From positions 60,915,909 to 60,979,908 of the forward strand of contig JBANSL010000005.1 of NCBI GenBank assembly GCA_037127255.1: 64,000 bases of DNA, written 5' to 3'. A program made the position numbers and the translations under genes. This document shows, one piece after another, positions 10,330-21,022 of the stretch; positions within the stretch are counted from its first letter, which is position 1; every line of letters starts with the position of its first letter. This stretch comes from Persicaria tinctoria (lineage: Eukaryota > Streptophyta > Magnoliopsida > Caryophyllales > Polygonaceae). The notes beneath the pieces were generated by a model, which ran no database searches, was not told the origin of the DNA, and saw nothing but the letters and a program-made list of their open reading frames with translations.

Positions 10330-11564
10330 TAAACTCATTGGTGCATACATGGAAAGGGTTGAAACATGGATGTTTGATCCATGTGGAATGCTGGGTTGGA
10401 ATTAGTTCGTTGATTGTGGTGCTGACTGTCGAGCTATTGATGGACAATCGATTTTAGTAAGGAATTTTGTCTTTGATGCAGGAGGTCAGGAGCTATAAAT
10501 AAAAGTTGTTGATGTTATAGTTTTGTTGAGAGTTAGGAAGGTTTCAACTGATATTTCATCGGAAATAATATGATGACAATCTTCAATTCTTGGATTCACT
10601 TTGTTGGAAAGATGAGGGAAGCAACCTCAAGTCTTCATATTGATTTTTATTGCCTAAAATGCTTGACGTTGTCATGAAGATGGTGTAATTTTTTTATATA
10701 TAGTTGCCTAGCTAAGTTGTCATGGGAAGTGCTTTCTATAGTTGTTGTCGTTGATTTTCATTATAAAAAAGAAAGTGACAGGAAGTGATACTTCAAGAGA
10801 TTGGGGCAAGTTTACAAGAGCAGTTATTGAATAGATGTTGGTATTGGGAAGTATTAATGGATTTTGTTTGTGATATTGGAGCATTTTCATATAAGGTAGG
10901 ATAACTTGGGGCAAATTACTCAAGGGTTTACCAATTCATCACCGCCAATTGGCTTGTGATATTGGATAATTGTTGCTGATTTTGCTCAAGCTAAATGGCT
11001 CTCGTACGATTGGACGTGATACTGCAAGCTTGTACAACTAGGGACATTGTCAGGCTAACTATTTTAGAAGAATGGATAACGACAAAGGCTAGCAAACAAT
11101 TATGGAAATTGGGTCAACTTGCCTTCTTTCAACAGTTAAGTAAGGGTGAATTGATGAAGCAGGACATGAAGACTTAAGTAAGGGTCAACTTGCCTTCTTC
11201 CAACAGTTAAGTAAGGATGGAAAACATTGTCAAACTGATTTTATTTTGAGTTTGTAGTTTTTTTTTTAAATTGTAAACAAAGCTTTGTAGACAAAGCTTT
11301 ACGAGGGAGGGAGTTTTGTTAGGATATATGTGTATGGACTGGGTTAAAGATAAGTGAGCTAAGATCCATTGTATATGGGGCTAAGCCTATACAAGGCTTA
11401 TAAGAGCCTCTCGGTTGCACCGATAATGATTATGAATGAATTACAAAACACTCCTATCTTCTTCCTCTCTTCTCTTTGAACTCTCATTCTCTTCCTCCTT
11501 ATTCTAATTCTTCCATTACCGAGCTCCATAGCTCACCCTCCTATCTGACCTTTGGGTCCTAACA
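10330..11564 (+). mobile_element. 5'-truncated relative of the 1225-3953 LTR element
   Basis: A 248-bp LTR-like end at 11317-11564 starts TGTTAGGATATATG and ends GGGTCCTAACA, the same architecture as the LTRs at 1225 and 3742. The DNA before it (AAGCTTTG..GACAAAGCTTTACGAGGGAGGGAG) is collinear with the DNA before 3742 (AAGCTTTGAGGACAAAGCTTTTATAAGGGGTGGAT). Upstream, decayed coding includes TGGATGTTTGATCCATGTGG and TTTGTCTTTGATGCAGGAGG, remnants of the FDPGG repeats. No left LTR was found within the window. Confidence 0.7.
11317..11564 (+). repeat. 3' LTR of the truncated element
   Basis: TG..CA ends with short inverted termini TGTTAGGA/TCCTAACA. A CT-rich tail precedes the ..GGGTCCTAACA end. 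A purine tract ACGAGGGAGGGAG lies just upstream. Confidence 0.75.
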
Positions 11565-12405
11565 ACCACATAGATTTAGTAAAAAAAAAACATAAGCTTT
11601 TATCAAGTTGTGGATGATGGACATTCCATAAAGCTGATTCATCTGCTGATTGATAACTACCCTTTCTTTTTTTCTTTTTGAGTGACATCCATAATGTAAT
11701 GATTGATTTGTAAAAAAGTCCAAAGGGCATTAAGCTCGGCGAGGTGGTTCGAAAGATAGAGAGTTGATGACATACGAATTAAGTAGAGAAGTCACCCAAG
11801 GATAAACCAAGATCTTGCAAAACAACCATGTTTGTAACGTAACATATATATTATTGGTAAGGTTACTAGCTAACCCGAAAGGCCTAAAAAGGAGGTATTT
11901 GGTGTTTGATATGTGTAAATGTATTCTCTATTGGCTATGTGCTTGCAATGTTCATTGCTCTTCTCTTTTGACTATTTATGCACAACGGGGGCATTTTATT
12001 TTCCTAAGTAATTTAATATGTAGTGATTTTTTTATTAAAAATTTAAGATTGCTTACTCAAACATTAGCTTAAGAGTGTTTGGTTGATGGTTATGCTCTCA
12101 TTTCTATAGTCATGTAAATGAGGAAAAGTCTAAAGGGGAAACTAAGAAGATCAACGATTATAAAGATGGCACACAACCCTTTAATTAATTACAAGTGTGC
12201 ACTGTGTAATGCGTCTTAGACTCTTAGGTCATCAATCAAGAAGAAGTTTCCAATTTGAGAGATGTAACTTCTTTTTTATTTAAATGCAATTGATATCATG
12301 ACAACAATTTCAATGAAATGAAATATATTCATGGTATGAGGAAGAACTAAAGCGGTAAATTTCTATAAAAATATTCACCCGTACAAGGTACGGGAAAAGT
12401 ACTAG

Positions 12406-13740
12406 TTTTCTTAACAATTCCGTAGATTATATCCATATGAAATTATTATAAAAAATATTTTATATAATTTTTGTCATTTAAAAGAACATTTAAAAGAACA
12501 TACATGAATAATAAATAAGTAAGAAAGAATGAAATATTAGCTAAGTACAGTAGTATACAATTTAATCAGTCACACACATATAACCATATACTGTAAAAGA
12601 ATGAATTAAGGATAAAAGGCACGAGGGTTGATCAGTATTTTGTCCTGTGCAGCTGTGCTCTTTTGACCTTTGTAGACCGAATCAAACGTTGCACTGTCCT
12701 ACTCACTACTCCGTCCATCTCAATTCTCAAAAGTACTTCAATTTAGTATTTTTTAATATACTTTTTAATTTATTAAAAGCTCTATAAAATCTAAATTTTT
12801 TTTTAATAAAAAATTTTAAAATAATTTTGAACTTATTAGTAATATATTTGTAATTGTTTTAAATATTTTTTAAAAAATATTGATATTTTATAGAGTTTTT
12901 TAACACATTAATAATATTTTCAAACTTACCATAATACTGTATGACTTTTCGGATTTTCTTGAGTTTTAATTTGTCAAAGTTTTGTTTTAACAAATTGGGT
13001 CAGCCGGATTATTGGGTGGAAACCCAATTGACTCAGAAAAACACCATTTTTCAGGTTTGGTTAAAAAAATAATCTCAAGTCAAAATTTCCGAACCTCGAC
13101 CCAAAAAGGTTTTGACAACTCTAATAATACCCTCTCTGAAATTTTTTTATTTTGTTTTCGGATTGATGCTTAATTCATGTGATTTTTGTACGTATTTTGC
13201 ATTTTTTCTTTAACCAAGGATCATTAGCTAGCTACAACCCAAAGAACGTCGAGTGAAGTGGGTCATAATCACAATGGGTTTATAACTTATATCGTCAATG
13301 GTAAAACTTGTATTTTTTTAAAAAAAATGAAAGAGTATAGTGTTACCATGTCATCCCTGCTGATCTACCAGGTATCAAATATCGTATTTATAAACAAGAG
13401 TAGAGGCTTTTTGGTAGACAACCGAGTCAAGCTGAACAAAAAAAAAAAAATTGTGATGAAAATTCTAGCCATATTAGAATTGATTTATTAGAGTAAATAT
13501 AGTTTGTATACATGTTGTTGGTATATAATTTTGGGTCAGCTAATATTAATTTTCAGCATTGTTTTTAATAATAAAAAAGGGTCATCTGATTCAAACCCTT
13601 TGAAAAGTCGACATAACCATTCAAATCTTGTTTATACCACCCAACGTACTATCCCCACCACCACACACTGGATGCCTATCTGCTTTAACGTGTTTTTGAC
13701 TTTCAACCCTGTTTCTAGTCGATCGATCTCCTCCTCCATA
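12406..13740. other. AT-rich upstream region of the PUB gene
   Basis: No gene supported. The region near 12707 (CTACTCCGTCCATCTC) resembles the CTCCGTCC ends seen in plant mariner-like MITEs, but I could not pair a second end. Open frames at 13258-13830 are low complexity and lie in probable promoter DNA. Confidence 0.45.
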
Positions 13741-13955
13741 TACCCCACACACACGCGTATATATATTTTATATATACCCAAACCCCTCTTTCACCCAAAC
13801 CAGCACCTACAATCCCTTCCAAAACCATAGCCTTAGCTTCCGATTCAGCGAGTCACGTACTCAATTAACCAGTTTAATTTGTTTGTGCATTCATTCAATC
13901 AAATCTATTTCAATTTCAATTTCATATATATTTGTAGTATCTATAATAAATAAAT
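13741..13955 (+). promoter_or_regulatory. PUB core promoter and 5' leader
   Basis: A long TATA-type tract (GTATATATATTTTATATATA, about 13758-13777) is followed by CT/CA-rich leader DNA, then an AT-rich leader up to the start codon at 13956. Position and composition suit a TATA promoter with a leader of about 150-180 bases; the start site itself is inferred. Confidence 0.5.
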
Positions 13956-15152
13956 ATGGATCTAGAGCAGGAAATCGATATTCCATCCTACTTCCTGTGC
14001 CCGATCTCGATGGAGATCATGAAAGACCCCGTCACGGTGGCCACCGGGATCACCTACGACCGCCACTCCATCGAGCGTTGGATCTACTCCTCCAAGAACG
14101 CCACTTGTCCCGTCACGAAGCAGCCCGTCTCCCTCTCCGACATGGATCTCACCCCCAACCACACCCTCCGCCGCCTCATCCAATCCTGGTGCACCCTCAA
14201 CAACGTCGACCGCATCCCCACCCCTAAGCCTCCCGTCTCCCGCGCCCTCCTCTCCAAGCTCTTCTCCCGGGCCCACCAGCACCCCATCTCCTCCCTCCGC
14301 CAGCTCTACTCCATCGCCCTTGAGAGCGCCGCCAACTGCCGCGCCCTCGAGTCCGCCGGTGCCGTCCGCTTCCTCTCCTCCATCGTCATCAGCGGCAGCG
14401 GAGACGAGGAGGAGGTTGTTGACTTTGCGGTGTGCGTGCTCTCCCGCCTCCGGATCCCCGAGGCCGACCTGCGCGCCCTCCTCCAGAACGACGCCGTTTT
14501 GATCAATTCGCTGACGCGGATCATCAACCGCAGCAGCAACGACGATTGCGCGATCCAGCTGCTGAAATGCGTGGCGGAGGCGGCCAATCCGATCCAGCTG
14601 GCGGCCCTACGACCAGAATTGTTCTCGGGTTTGATGCGGGTCCTGAAGGACACGGAATCCGATAAGACTAGGAAGGCAGTGCTGAAGATCTTGATCCATG
14701 TTTGCCATTTCGGGAGGAACAAGATAAAGGCGGTGGAGGCGGCCGGGGCTGTGGGGGTGATGGTGGAGATGCTGTTAGGAGCGGAGTCAAGGAGGGTGAG
14801 CGAGATGGCGGTGGTGGTGTTGGAGCAGCTTTGCGGGTGTGCGGAGGGGAGGGCGGCACTGGTGGGGCACAGCGGGGGACTGGCGGTGGTGTCGAAGAGG
14901 ATACTGAGGGTGTCGAGGCTGGCGACGGAGAGAGGGGTGAGGGTGCTGTGGGCGGTGGCAAAGTACAACTCGGATGGGGTGGTGAAGGAGATGGCGGAGG
15001 TCGGGGTGGTGGCCAAGCTATGCCTGTTGTTGCAGGTGGAGTGCGACGCCAAGTCTAGGGAGATGGCCAAAGAGATACTCAGGCTGCACGCCGCCGCCTG
15101 GAAGGACTCACCGTGTGTGCCGTCTCATTTGTACCGCTCCCATCTCTTTTGA
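13956..15152 (+). CDS. PUB22: U-box/ARM E3 ubiquitin ligase, PUB22/23/24-like
   Basis: 398 residues in a single exon, a length typical of the class. The U-box covers about residues 9-83, with SYFLCPISMEIMKDPV, the GITYDRHSIERW segment and CPVTKQ, ending LTPNHTLRRLIQSWC. The linker RIPTPKPP is characteristic of the PUB21-24 clade. Residues about 100-385 are ARM-type alpha-helical repeats (for example the KTRKAVLKILIHVCHFGRNK segment). U-box proteins of this group transfer ubiquitin from an E2 to substrates; Arabidopsis PUB22/23/24 act in the cytosol as negative regulators of immune and drought signalling. The first ATG of the frame fits the family N-terminus. The coding sequence is much more GC-rich than its flanks, with C-ending codons in the first half and G-ending codons in the second. 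PUB22, PUB23 and PUB24 cannot be separated by eye. Confidence 0.93.
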   Translation: MDLEQEIDIPSYFLCPISMEIMKDPVTVATGITYDRHSIERWIYSSKNATCPVTKQPVSLSDMDLTPNHTLRRLIQSWCTLNNVDRIPTPKPPVSRALLSKLFSRAHQHPISSLRQLYSIALESAANCRALESAGAVRFLSSIVISGSGDEEEVVDFAVCVLSRLRIPEADLRALLQNDAVLINSLTRIINRSSNDDCAIQLLKCVAEAANPIQLAALRPELFSGLMRVLKDTESDKTRKAVLKILIHVCHFGRNKIKAVEAAGAVGVMVEMLLGAESRRVSEMAVVVLEQLCGCAEGRAALVGHSGGLAVVSKRILRVSRLATERGVRVLWAVAKYNSDGVVKEMAEVGVVAKLCLLLQVECDAKSREMAKEILRLHAAAWKDSPCVPSHLYRSHLF

Positions 15153-15886
15153 AATTTTAGTTTAGTTTAGGGAAATTGGTTTTGATTTAATACTCCTATT
15201 TGTTTTGTGTACATAAAATCATGCAATTGTAGACATCCAATACATTGTTCTATACTACTCTCAATTTCAAATAATCCAATTAATTTCACCAATCTCAATT
15301 TCAAAAAATCATAAAACCCTAAATTTGTATCCAAAAAGCTTAATAACATATAATTCAAAATCTTATCTTAAACTTCATACATTGATTGAAATCTCTCGCA
15401 AATAATTCAAGAACAACAAGAAACGGATGAATTCATATCTCCCTCGATGATATTGAACGAGCGTCCATTCGATGGAATGGAGAAGGATTTGAGGATATTT
15501 TAACTTTTTTTTTCTCGGGAAGATCTGTTATTATTTTTTATAATGGAAATGATTTGTGTGTAATTTAGGTGAAATTGTCATACCAATAGGAATTTCGAGG
15601 TTTTGTCAATAGCCTTTATATATGTTTATGAAAATGTTCACTATAAGTTTACGTGTCTTTTATAATTTCCCATTAAAAAAATCATAAATTGCTATCTGTT
15701 TAGTTATAATATATTTTTCATTTAAATACTATAATTAGAAAGTTGATCCTGCAATTTGGTATCAATCTCTAGTTAATTAAAAACAAATCATAAATAAGTG
15801 AGCCAATTTGGAGGTGTCGACCAATTGTTGTCGATCATAAAACTTATCCTTATGCACCACATTTGGATAGAGATGATATGCATTGA
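15153..15886. other. PUB 3' flank, no gene
   Basis: AT-rich DNA downstream of the PUB stop, with several AATAAA-like A/T runs that could serve polyadenylation. No other gene seen. Confidence 0.5.
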
Positions 15887-15895
15887 TTTTTTTTT

Positions 15896-17103
15896 GGAAA
15901 TGGTAAAAAAACGGACAAAAATTAGGGAAATAGCCAAAAATGAAAAGTATTTAGGGAATTAGCCAAAGTAGGGCTAAGTCACTGTTTTAAACAACGACTT
16001 TAGCCCTACTTAATAAAAAAACATATTAAAATAACAAAGTCGTTGTTTTAAACAGCGACTTTGTATTTTTTTATATATAAAAAATCCGATTAATATGTAA
16101 AACAAGTGAAAACAAAAAAATATTAATTAGATGTCTCCCTTTTTTTAATTTTTTTTTCAAGCTTTGATACCATTTCCCACCATGACTACTTCTCGGCCAG
16201 ATCTGAAGATGCAGGCTCAATTTGATGCAATGATGCAACCTTGAAATCTTGAAACCACTCTCGTTTGCTTCAATTCGTTCTTAGAATTGTTGAATTCGGA
16301 GGCGAGGTTCACCGATTTGCGATTGAGGAAGCTGAAGTGGCCGGGATTGGGCGAAGGCGTGGTAGAAGGCGGACAGGTAGATGGGAGATTCCACCGAAGC
16401 ATACCAAACAGGCGTGAAACTATCGGCATCGAAAGAGGTCGACGGTGTGAAACGACCAATTTTAACACCCTAGGCATGAACCCCTTGCAAATCGGAAAGA
16501 CGTCGACGGTGTGAAACAACCAATTCCTAGGAGATGGATCGAAACCCTTCCAAATCGGTGAAACTCGCCCAGGCGGGGCGGCGGAGCGGGGCGGCGAAAG
16601 AGGTCGACGGTGCTTCAATTTATTTTTGGGAGGAGGGGAGGGGGCGGCGAAAGCGGTGGGGGGGGGGGGGGGTAGGGGGCGAGGCGGCGGAAGCGGTGGT
16701 GGGGAGAGTAGAGGGCGGGGCGGCGGAAGCGGTGGTGGGGGAGTTGATTGAGGAGGAGCCCATGCGAGCAAGGAGAGGGGGAATTGCAAGGAGCCATGGT
16801 AGAACAATCGCAGAGAAGCGCGCGCACGTACAGGAGGAGGAAGACACTCTAGGTTTCCAAAAAAAATAAAAAAGGGAGAGTCATTGTTTGCAACAACGAC
16901 TCTCCCATCTAATTAATATTTTTTGTTTTCATTTGTTTTAAATATTAATTGTATTTTTTTTTAAAAAAATACAAAATCGTTGTTCAAAACAGCGACTTTG
17001 TTATTTTAATATTTTTTTTATGAAGTATTACTTTGGCTAATTCCCTAAATACTTTTCATTTTTGGCTATTTCCCTAATTTCTAGCCGTTTTTTTACCATT
17101 TCC
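15896..17103. mobile_element. Long-inverted-repeat element with internal hairpins
   Basis: The left end GGAAATGGTAAAAAAACGG and the right end, its reverse complement, begin inverted repeats of about 200-240 bases (15896-16133 against 16906-17103). The left copy has an extra 40-base hairpin. A T9 run precedes and an A9 run follows, so the repeat may extend to 15887-17112. I could not find a direct target duplication. The interior is GC-rich and contains repeated GCGGCGGAAGCGGTGG units and two diverged copies of a GTGAAAC..CCAATT segment, but no transposase. Structure resembles a non-autonomous MULE with acquired DNA, like 4811-6217, but the superfamily is uncertain. Confidence 0.75.
16217..16807 (-). 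other. Pro-rich open frame in element interior, doubtful
   Basis: 196 codons open, rich in Pro, Ser and Arg because the complementary strand carries GGCGGA-type repeats. No domain recognised. It may be part of an acquired gene fragment or a by-product of base composition, so I would not treat it as a gene without transcripts. Confidence 0.25.
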
Positions 17104-17113
17104 AAAAAAAAAT

Positions 17114-17522
17114 TCATAGGCAATATTATGGAGAAATTCTAAATACCATGAAAAGATCGATAAGTACAATTAGAAATCAAAAGGTTGGAAGGATTAATTA
17201 AAAGTATTATGGAAGTCTGGACAAATCTTCGTTTACCACCCGGGTAAACTTACCCTCCCCTTTTTTAAAATAAAAAAAAATCAAAAAGTAATTAAGTGGG
17301 ACCGTAGACCATTAATGAGGGAGATTAATGAGTGGGTAATAATTACCCACTATATATTTCCCTATTACCCCAATATTTAAGGATAATTGCAAATAACACC
17401 CGTAATTTGTCATATTTTACATAATATCATAACTATTTTTTTGCTCGGAAAAATATCCTAATTTTAAAAGGTCGTTGTGGTTCCATTTATGTGGCCAATT
17501 TCTCTCGTTCTCTCTCTATCTT
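17114..17522. other. AT-rich spacer
   Basis: No gene seen. A short TTACCCACT/AGTGGGTAA dyad occurs near 17332-17352. Confidence 0.4.
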
Positions 17523-17758
17523 ATTTTTCCCAATTAGTAGTTACTTATATAATTTTTCCTTAAAACACACACTAATAGTATTCTTATAACAATATATTAG
17601 TTAATATAAGGTTTTATCCAACAATTATTAGTTACTTATATGATTTTTTTCTCAAAACACACATTTATAGTATTCTTATAAGAATTTATTAGATAGTATA
17701 AGGTTTTATTAAATAATTATTATTTACTTATAAAATTTTTCCTCAAAACACACACTTA
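17523..17758. repeat. 90-bp tandem repeat array, left block
   Basis: About two and a half copies of an AT-rich unit of about 92 bases containing TTAGTTACTTATAT, CCTCAAAACACACA, AGTATTCTTATAA and AAGGTTTTAT. The same unit resumes at 19229. Confidence 0.75.
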
Positions 17759-19228
17759 TTGGGAGAGAATAAAATAGGAGGGAATGAAAATAAGAGAGAA
17801 TGAAATTTTATTGGGAGGGAATGAAATTTTATAGGAGGGAAGGGGGGAAATATAGGAGGGAAATTTTATTGGGAAGGAAATGTAAAAGTAAAATAGGAAG
17901 GAATGGAGGAAAATATAAAAGGGAAAAATATTTCATCGTTCTTAAATTGACTTATACGTTATAAAATATTTAATCATTCAAATATTATATATCAAGATTG
18001 ATATATAATTGCAAATATGCATATAAGATTAATTCACATTTTAGTTGAAACAATCAAAAAAAAAATTTATTCCTGAAATTCAATACTTTAAACTATAAGA
18101 TTGAATAAAACAAAGCAAAAATATATTAGTACACATATGAATTCGGAAAACTATACACTGGATATATAATATTTGAACTGAAATATTTTATAACTTATAA
18201 GATTAAAATTGTTTTTAAACGATTGAAAAAAAAAACTAGAATAATAAATGGTGAAAATTGATTAAATTGAGCTCGAAAAAGAAAAAAAAATACATAAAGC
18301 ACGCGTGCATTTATTGTCGTTAGATTAATTTCAATCCAATGGTCCTCATTAGTGATCCGCGTGCTATCAATCTTGGCCTATGGTAGAGAGCCGACTGGCA
18401 ATTTTATTTTCCTTGATTCTTTTTCCATTGGTAATAGTGGAACAAAAAAAAAGGGGTGGGGGGGGGGGGGGTATCACACGCCTAGAAGGATTCGAACCCG
18501 GGTTGATGTAGCAGTGTGATGGGAGCGTAGCCAAGGGGGCGTCTGATCCCCGTGGTTACTCACCAAACAAAAATATACATGACACAAAATAAATTTGAAA
18601 TAAAATAACTATTTTATTCATATAAGTTACCTAATATATGATCAAACATATAAGGTCTCAATCAATCAAGAATTAAAAGAAGTTCATTGAAAAAGAAAGT
18701 GGAAGAAAAAAAAGATGGAAATTGAACGTCATTGACCCAATGAAATAATTGAATTGGAGCAAAACGTACTAAAATTGAGAATTATTGAAAGTGGAGGCAG
18801 ACAAGTAACCAAAATAATGTAAATTGAAAATCAAATCAAAGCGCCGGATGCCAATTGAAGCGGGAGTGAATTTTTTTTTGGAGCGGGTCGGAATCGAAAT
18901 TGAAGAATACCTAGTTTCATAGTACCAGCCCCATTTACAATTTATTTCCTCTCTCTCACCGTTTTTCATTTCTTTCAATCTAAACGATCCCTTCACCTCT
19001 CTCTCCCACTATCCCTTCTTAATCGAAACTATCATGATGAGGTTGGATTTGGTGGAATTTCGAATTGGGGGAAATTTTGTTAGGGTTTGATTTGATTCGA
19101 AAACTTCAAATTGGACAAGGGATTAGCTTTAGAATCAGTTTTGGATCACTTTGGAATTGATTTTGTTGAGATTAAAGCGATATTTGAGGGGATTCGAATT
19201 CATGGGTTTATCACATTGAAAGCGCATG
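17759..19228. other. 1.47-kb segment splitting the 90-bp array
   Basis: Non-coding. It has GGGAGGGAAT-type purine repeats (17760-17930), AT-rich DNA, a SINE-like piece at about 18455-18560, and at the right a region resembling a gene leader (GATTAGCTTTAG..GATTCGAATTCATGGG). No coding gene supported. It looks like DNA inserted into the array, but no clear ends were found. Confidence 0.4.
18455..18560 (-). mobile_element. SINE-like fragment, reverse orientation
   Basis: On the minus strand a B box (GGGTTCGAATCC) follows an upstream CACGGGGATC..CCCTTGGCTACG segment, in a GC-rich island within AT-rich DNA. A poly-G/poly-A stretch borders it on the left. Target duplications were not recognisable. 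Confidence 0.4.
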
Positions 19229-19570
19229 TAGTATTTATTAGATAGTATAAGGTTTTATTCAATAGTTATTATTTACTTATAAGATTTTTCCTCAAAACTA
19301 ACACTTGTAGTATTCTCATAACAATATATTAGTTAATATAAGGTTTTATCCAACAATTATTAGTTACTTATATGATTTTTCCTCAAACACACTATAGTAT
19401 TATTATAAGAATTTATTAATAATATAAGGTTTTATACAACACTTATTAGTTCTTATGTGATTTTTACTCAAAACTTGCTCTTGTAGTATTCTTATAAGAA
19501 TTTATTAGATAGTATAAGATTTTATTCAATAGTTATTATTTACTTATAAGATCTTTCCTCAAAACTAACA
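19229..19570. repeat. 90-bp tandem repeat array, right block
   Basis: Four diverged copies with GGTTTTAT anchors at about 19252, 19343, 19429 and 19519, i.e. periods of 86-91 bases. They are homologous to the block at 17523-17758. Confidence 0.75.
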
Positions 19571-20952
19571 AGATTTAAACTAACAAGATTTTGACTTGCT
19601 TTATCATTTTGACTTATAAGATCTTTCCTCAAAACTAACAAGATATATATTATGACTTTATGATTTTGACTTGCTTTATCATTTATACTAACAAGATTTA
19701 AAAAAAAAATATGTATAACTTCATGTTAGTACTAAAATCTAACAATCGTGTCTTTTGGGCTTAGACTTAGGGTGCTCATTTGAGAAAATTTTGAAAAGTT
19801 TGGATGGGTGTATAAGAACTAGGGTGTTCATTTGAGAGAAAAAAAAAAGTTTTAGATAATTACGTAATAAATAGGGTGCCGTTTTTTAAGAATATAGGAA
19901 GTTTAAGCATTAGACTGTGAGAACAAAATCCGTTCTAAGTAAAGCCCATACCCAGCCCAAGCCCAACATAGTCCAATATTATCAATAGAACCCCAAGAAA
20001 CCCTAGAACTGAACTTTGAACTCATGAACGCCGACATTCATCCATCGTCCCTGCTCCTACATTTGCTCGCTAGATAATTTGTAAACGTCAAGAGAGATAG
20101 AACATGGTTGACATGAGATTTTAGGGAGGTGGCGAGCGACAAGCGAGAGGAGGAAGAAGGAGATTAAGATAGAAAGGTAGCGATTTTAGTTCCGGCGTCT
20201 CTCCGTCGTCCATCCTGCCCCGCCACCGCCCCTGCCACCACCGGAGCAACTGTAGTACCTTTTCTACTACTCCCACTCGTCATCTTTCCCTCGGATTCGA
20301 AGACTTAACCGCTATCACCCATAACAAGGTTCCTACTTTATGCTCTCAATTACGGAATTATTTCTTGAATTTATCCTTTATGGCTCTTGCGTTGGTGTGT
20401 AAATGATTCCAAGAGCGATTAATGTGATTATTGCTCTACAATTAGGCTCGAATCAGAGTAGATATACTTCGATTGCACCTTTGCAAAAAAAAAATAATTT
20501 TACAAACGATTGGGAAAATTACTTGGTTATTTGTTGCCCTAGGTGAATTCCTGCTGCATGTTTGTTTGCTGAAACCAGGAAAATTACATTTCGTTTACTC
20601 TTCGATTATTAATTTCCAACAGGTTTTGCACATTATTGATAACATAGCTTGAAATACTCTCCATTTCTATGCATTATACGAGTTTAGCTGTGATTTAGGT
20701 ACTTAATCACAAATTCTTTTCTTCCATTTCCAATTAAATGAAACAAGCAAAAATTATATATATGCTCTGATTATCTTTTTCCTGTTGCTTGAATGTCATA
20801 GTTTGACTGAATATATTAGCAAAAATTACATATTCATGATGAGATTACATGGGCATTTGATACAGGGAGGGCTCAAAGTCGTAGAGAAGAGATATCATTT
20901 TTTCATGTTTAGTTCTTACAGATAAGAAAATAGACATATATGAAAAATTTGA
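19571..20952. other. Intergenic DNA with a gene-leader-like island
   Basis: 19571-19720 carries repeated ACTAACAAGAT and TTTGACTTGCTTTATCATTT motifs. The stretch from about 19940 to 20340 looks like a plant promoter and leader (AGCCCATACCCAGCCCAAGCCC, AAACCCTAGAAC, then GC-rich CCGCCACC DNA ending ATAACAAG|GTTCC like a splice donor), but no coding exon follows. It is probably a relic or a non-coding transcript. Confidence 0.4.
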
Positions 20953-21022
20953 AGTCTATTAGCTCAAATGGTAGAGCGATGTGTCTACGCACATAAGTGT
21001 GGGTTCAATTCCCACATAGACT
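20953..21022 (+). tRNA. tRNA-like sequence with a 6-base anticodon loop
   Basis: 70 bases fold as a cloverleaf: acceptor AGTCTAT/ATAGACT (7 of 7 pairs), D stem GCTC/GAGC around AAATGGTA, T stem GTGGG/CCCAC around TTCAATT. The best anticodon stem is ATGTG/CACAT, leaving a loop of only six bases (TCTACG) without the normal U33 context. The A-box (TAGCTCAAATGG) and B-box (GGTTCAATTCC) are good. No encoded amino acid can be assigned with confidence. It is most likely a tRNA pseudogene or a SINE head without a body. Confidence 0.55.

Larger units (their letters stand above)
6227..12405 (+). mobile_element. Helitron-like region, probably nested copies
   Basis: The 3' end is diagnostic: an inverted pair CCCGTAC-AAG-GTACGGG (12378-12394) followed by AAAAGTACTAG and a host T, i.e. 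hairpin plus CTAG. Two candidate 5' ends begin with TC after an A: TCCACCCCTTATACTTAT at 6227 and TCCACCCATAATACTTAT at 8469. The next 70 bases of both are homologous (a shared GATGTCTT-like block, then GCCACGTGTCC or GCCACATGTCC). One 3' end and two 5' ends suggest nested or truncated copies, so the boundaries 6227-12405 or 8469-12405 are both possible. No Rep/helicase coding is visible. The interior includes a GC-rich possible gene-leader piece near 6470-6600 and an LTR-element relic at about 10.3-11.6 kb. Confidence 0.6.

Noticed and set aside
14306..15070. 254-codon minus-strand frame opposite the PUB gene
   Set aside because: Shadow of a strongly biased coding sequence; the plus strand encodes an unmistakable U-box protein.
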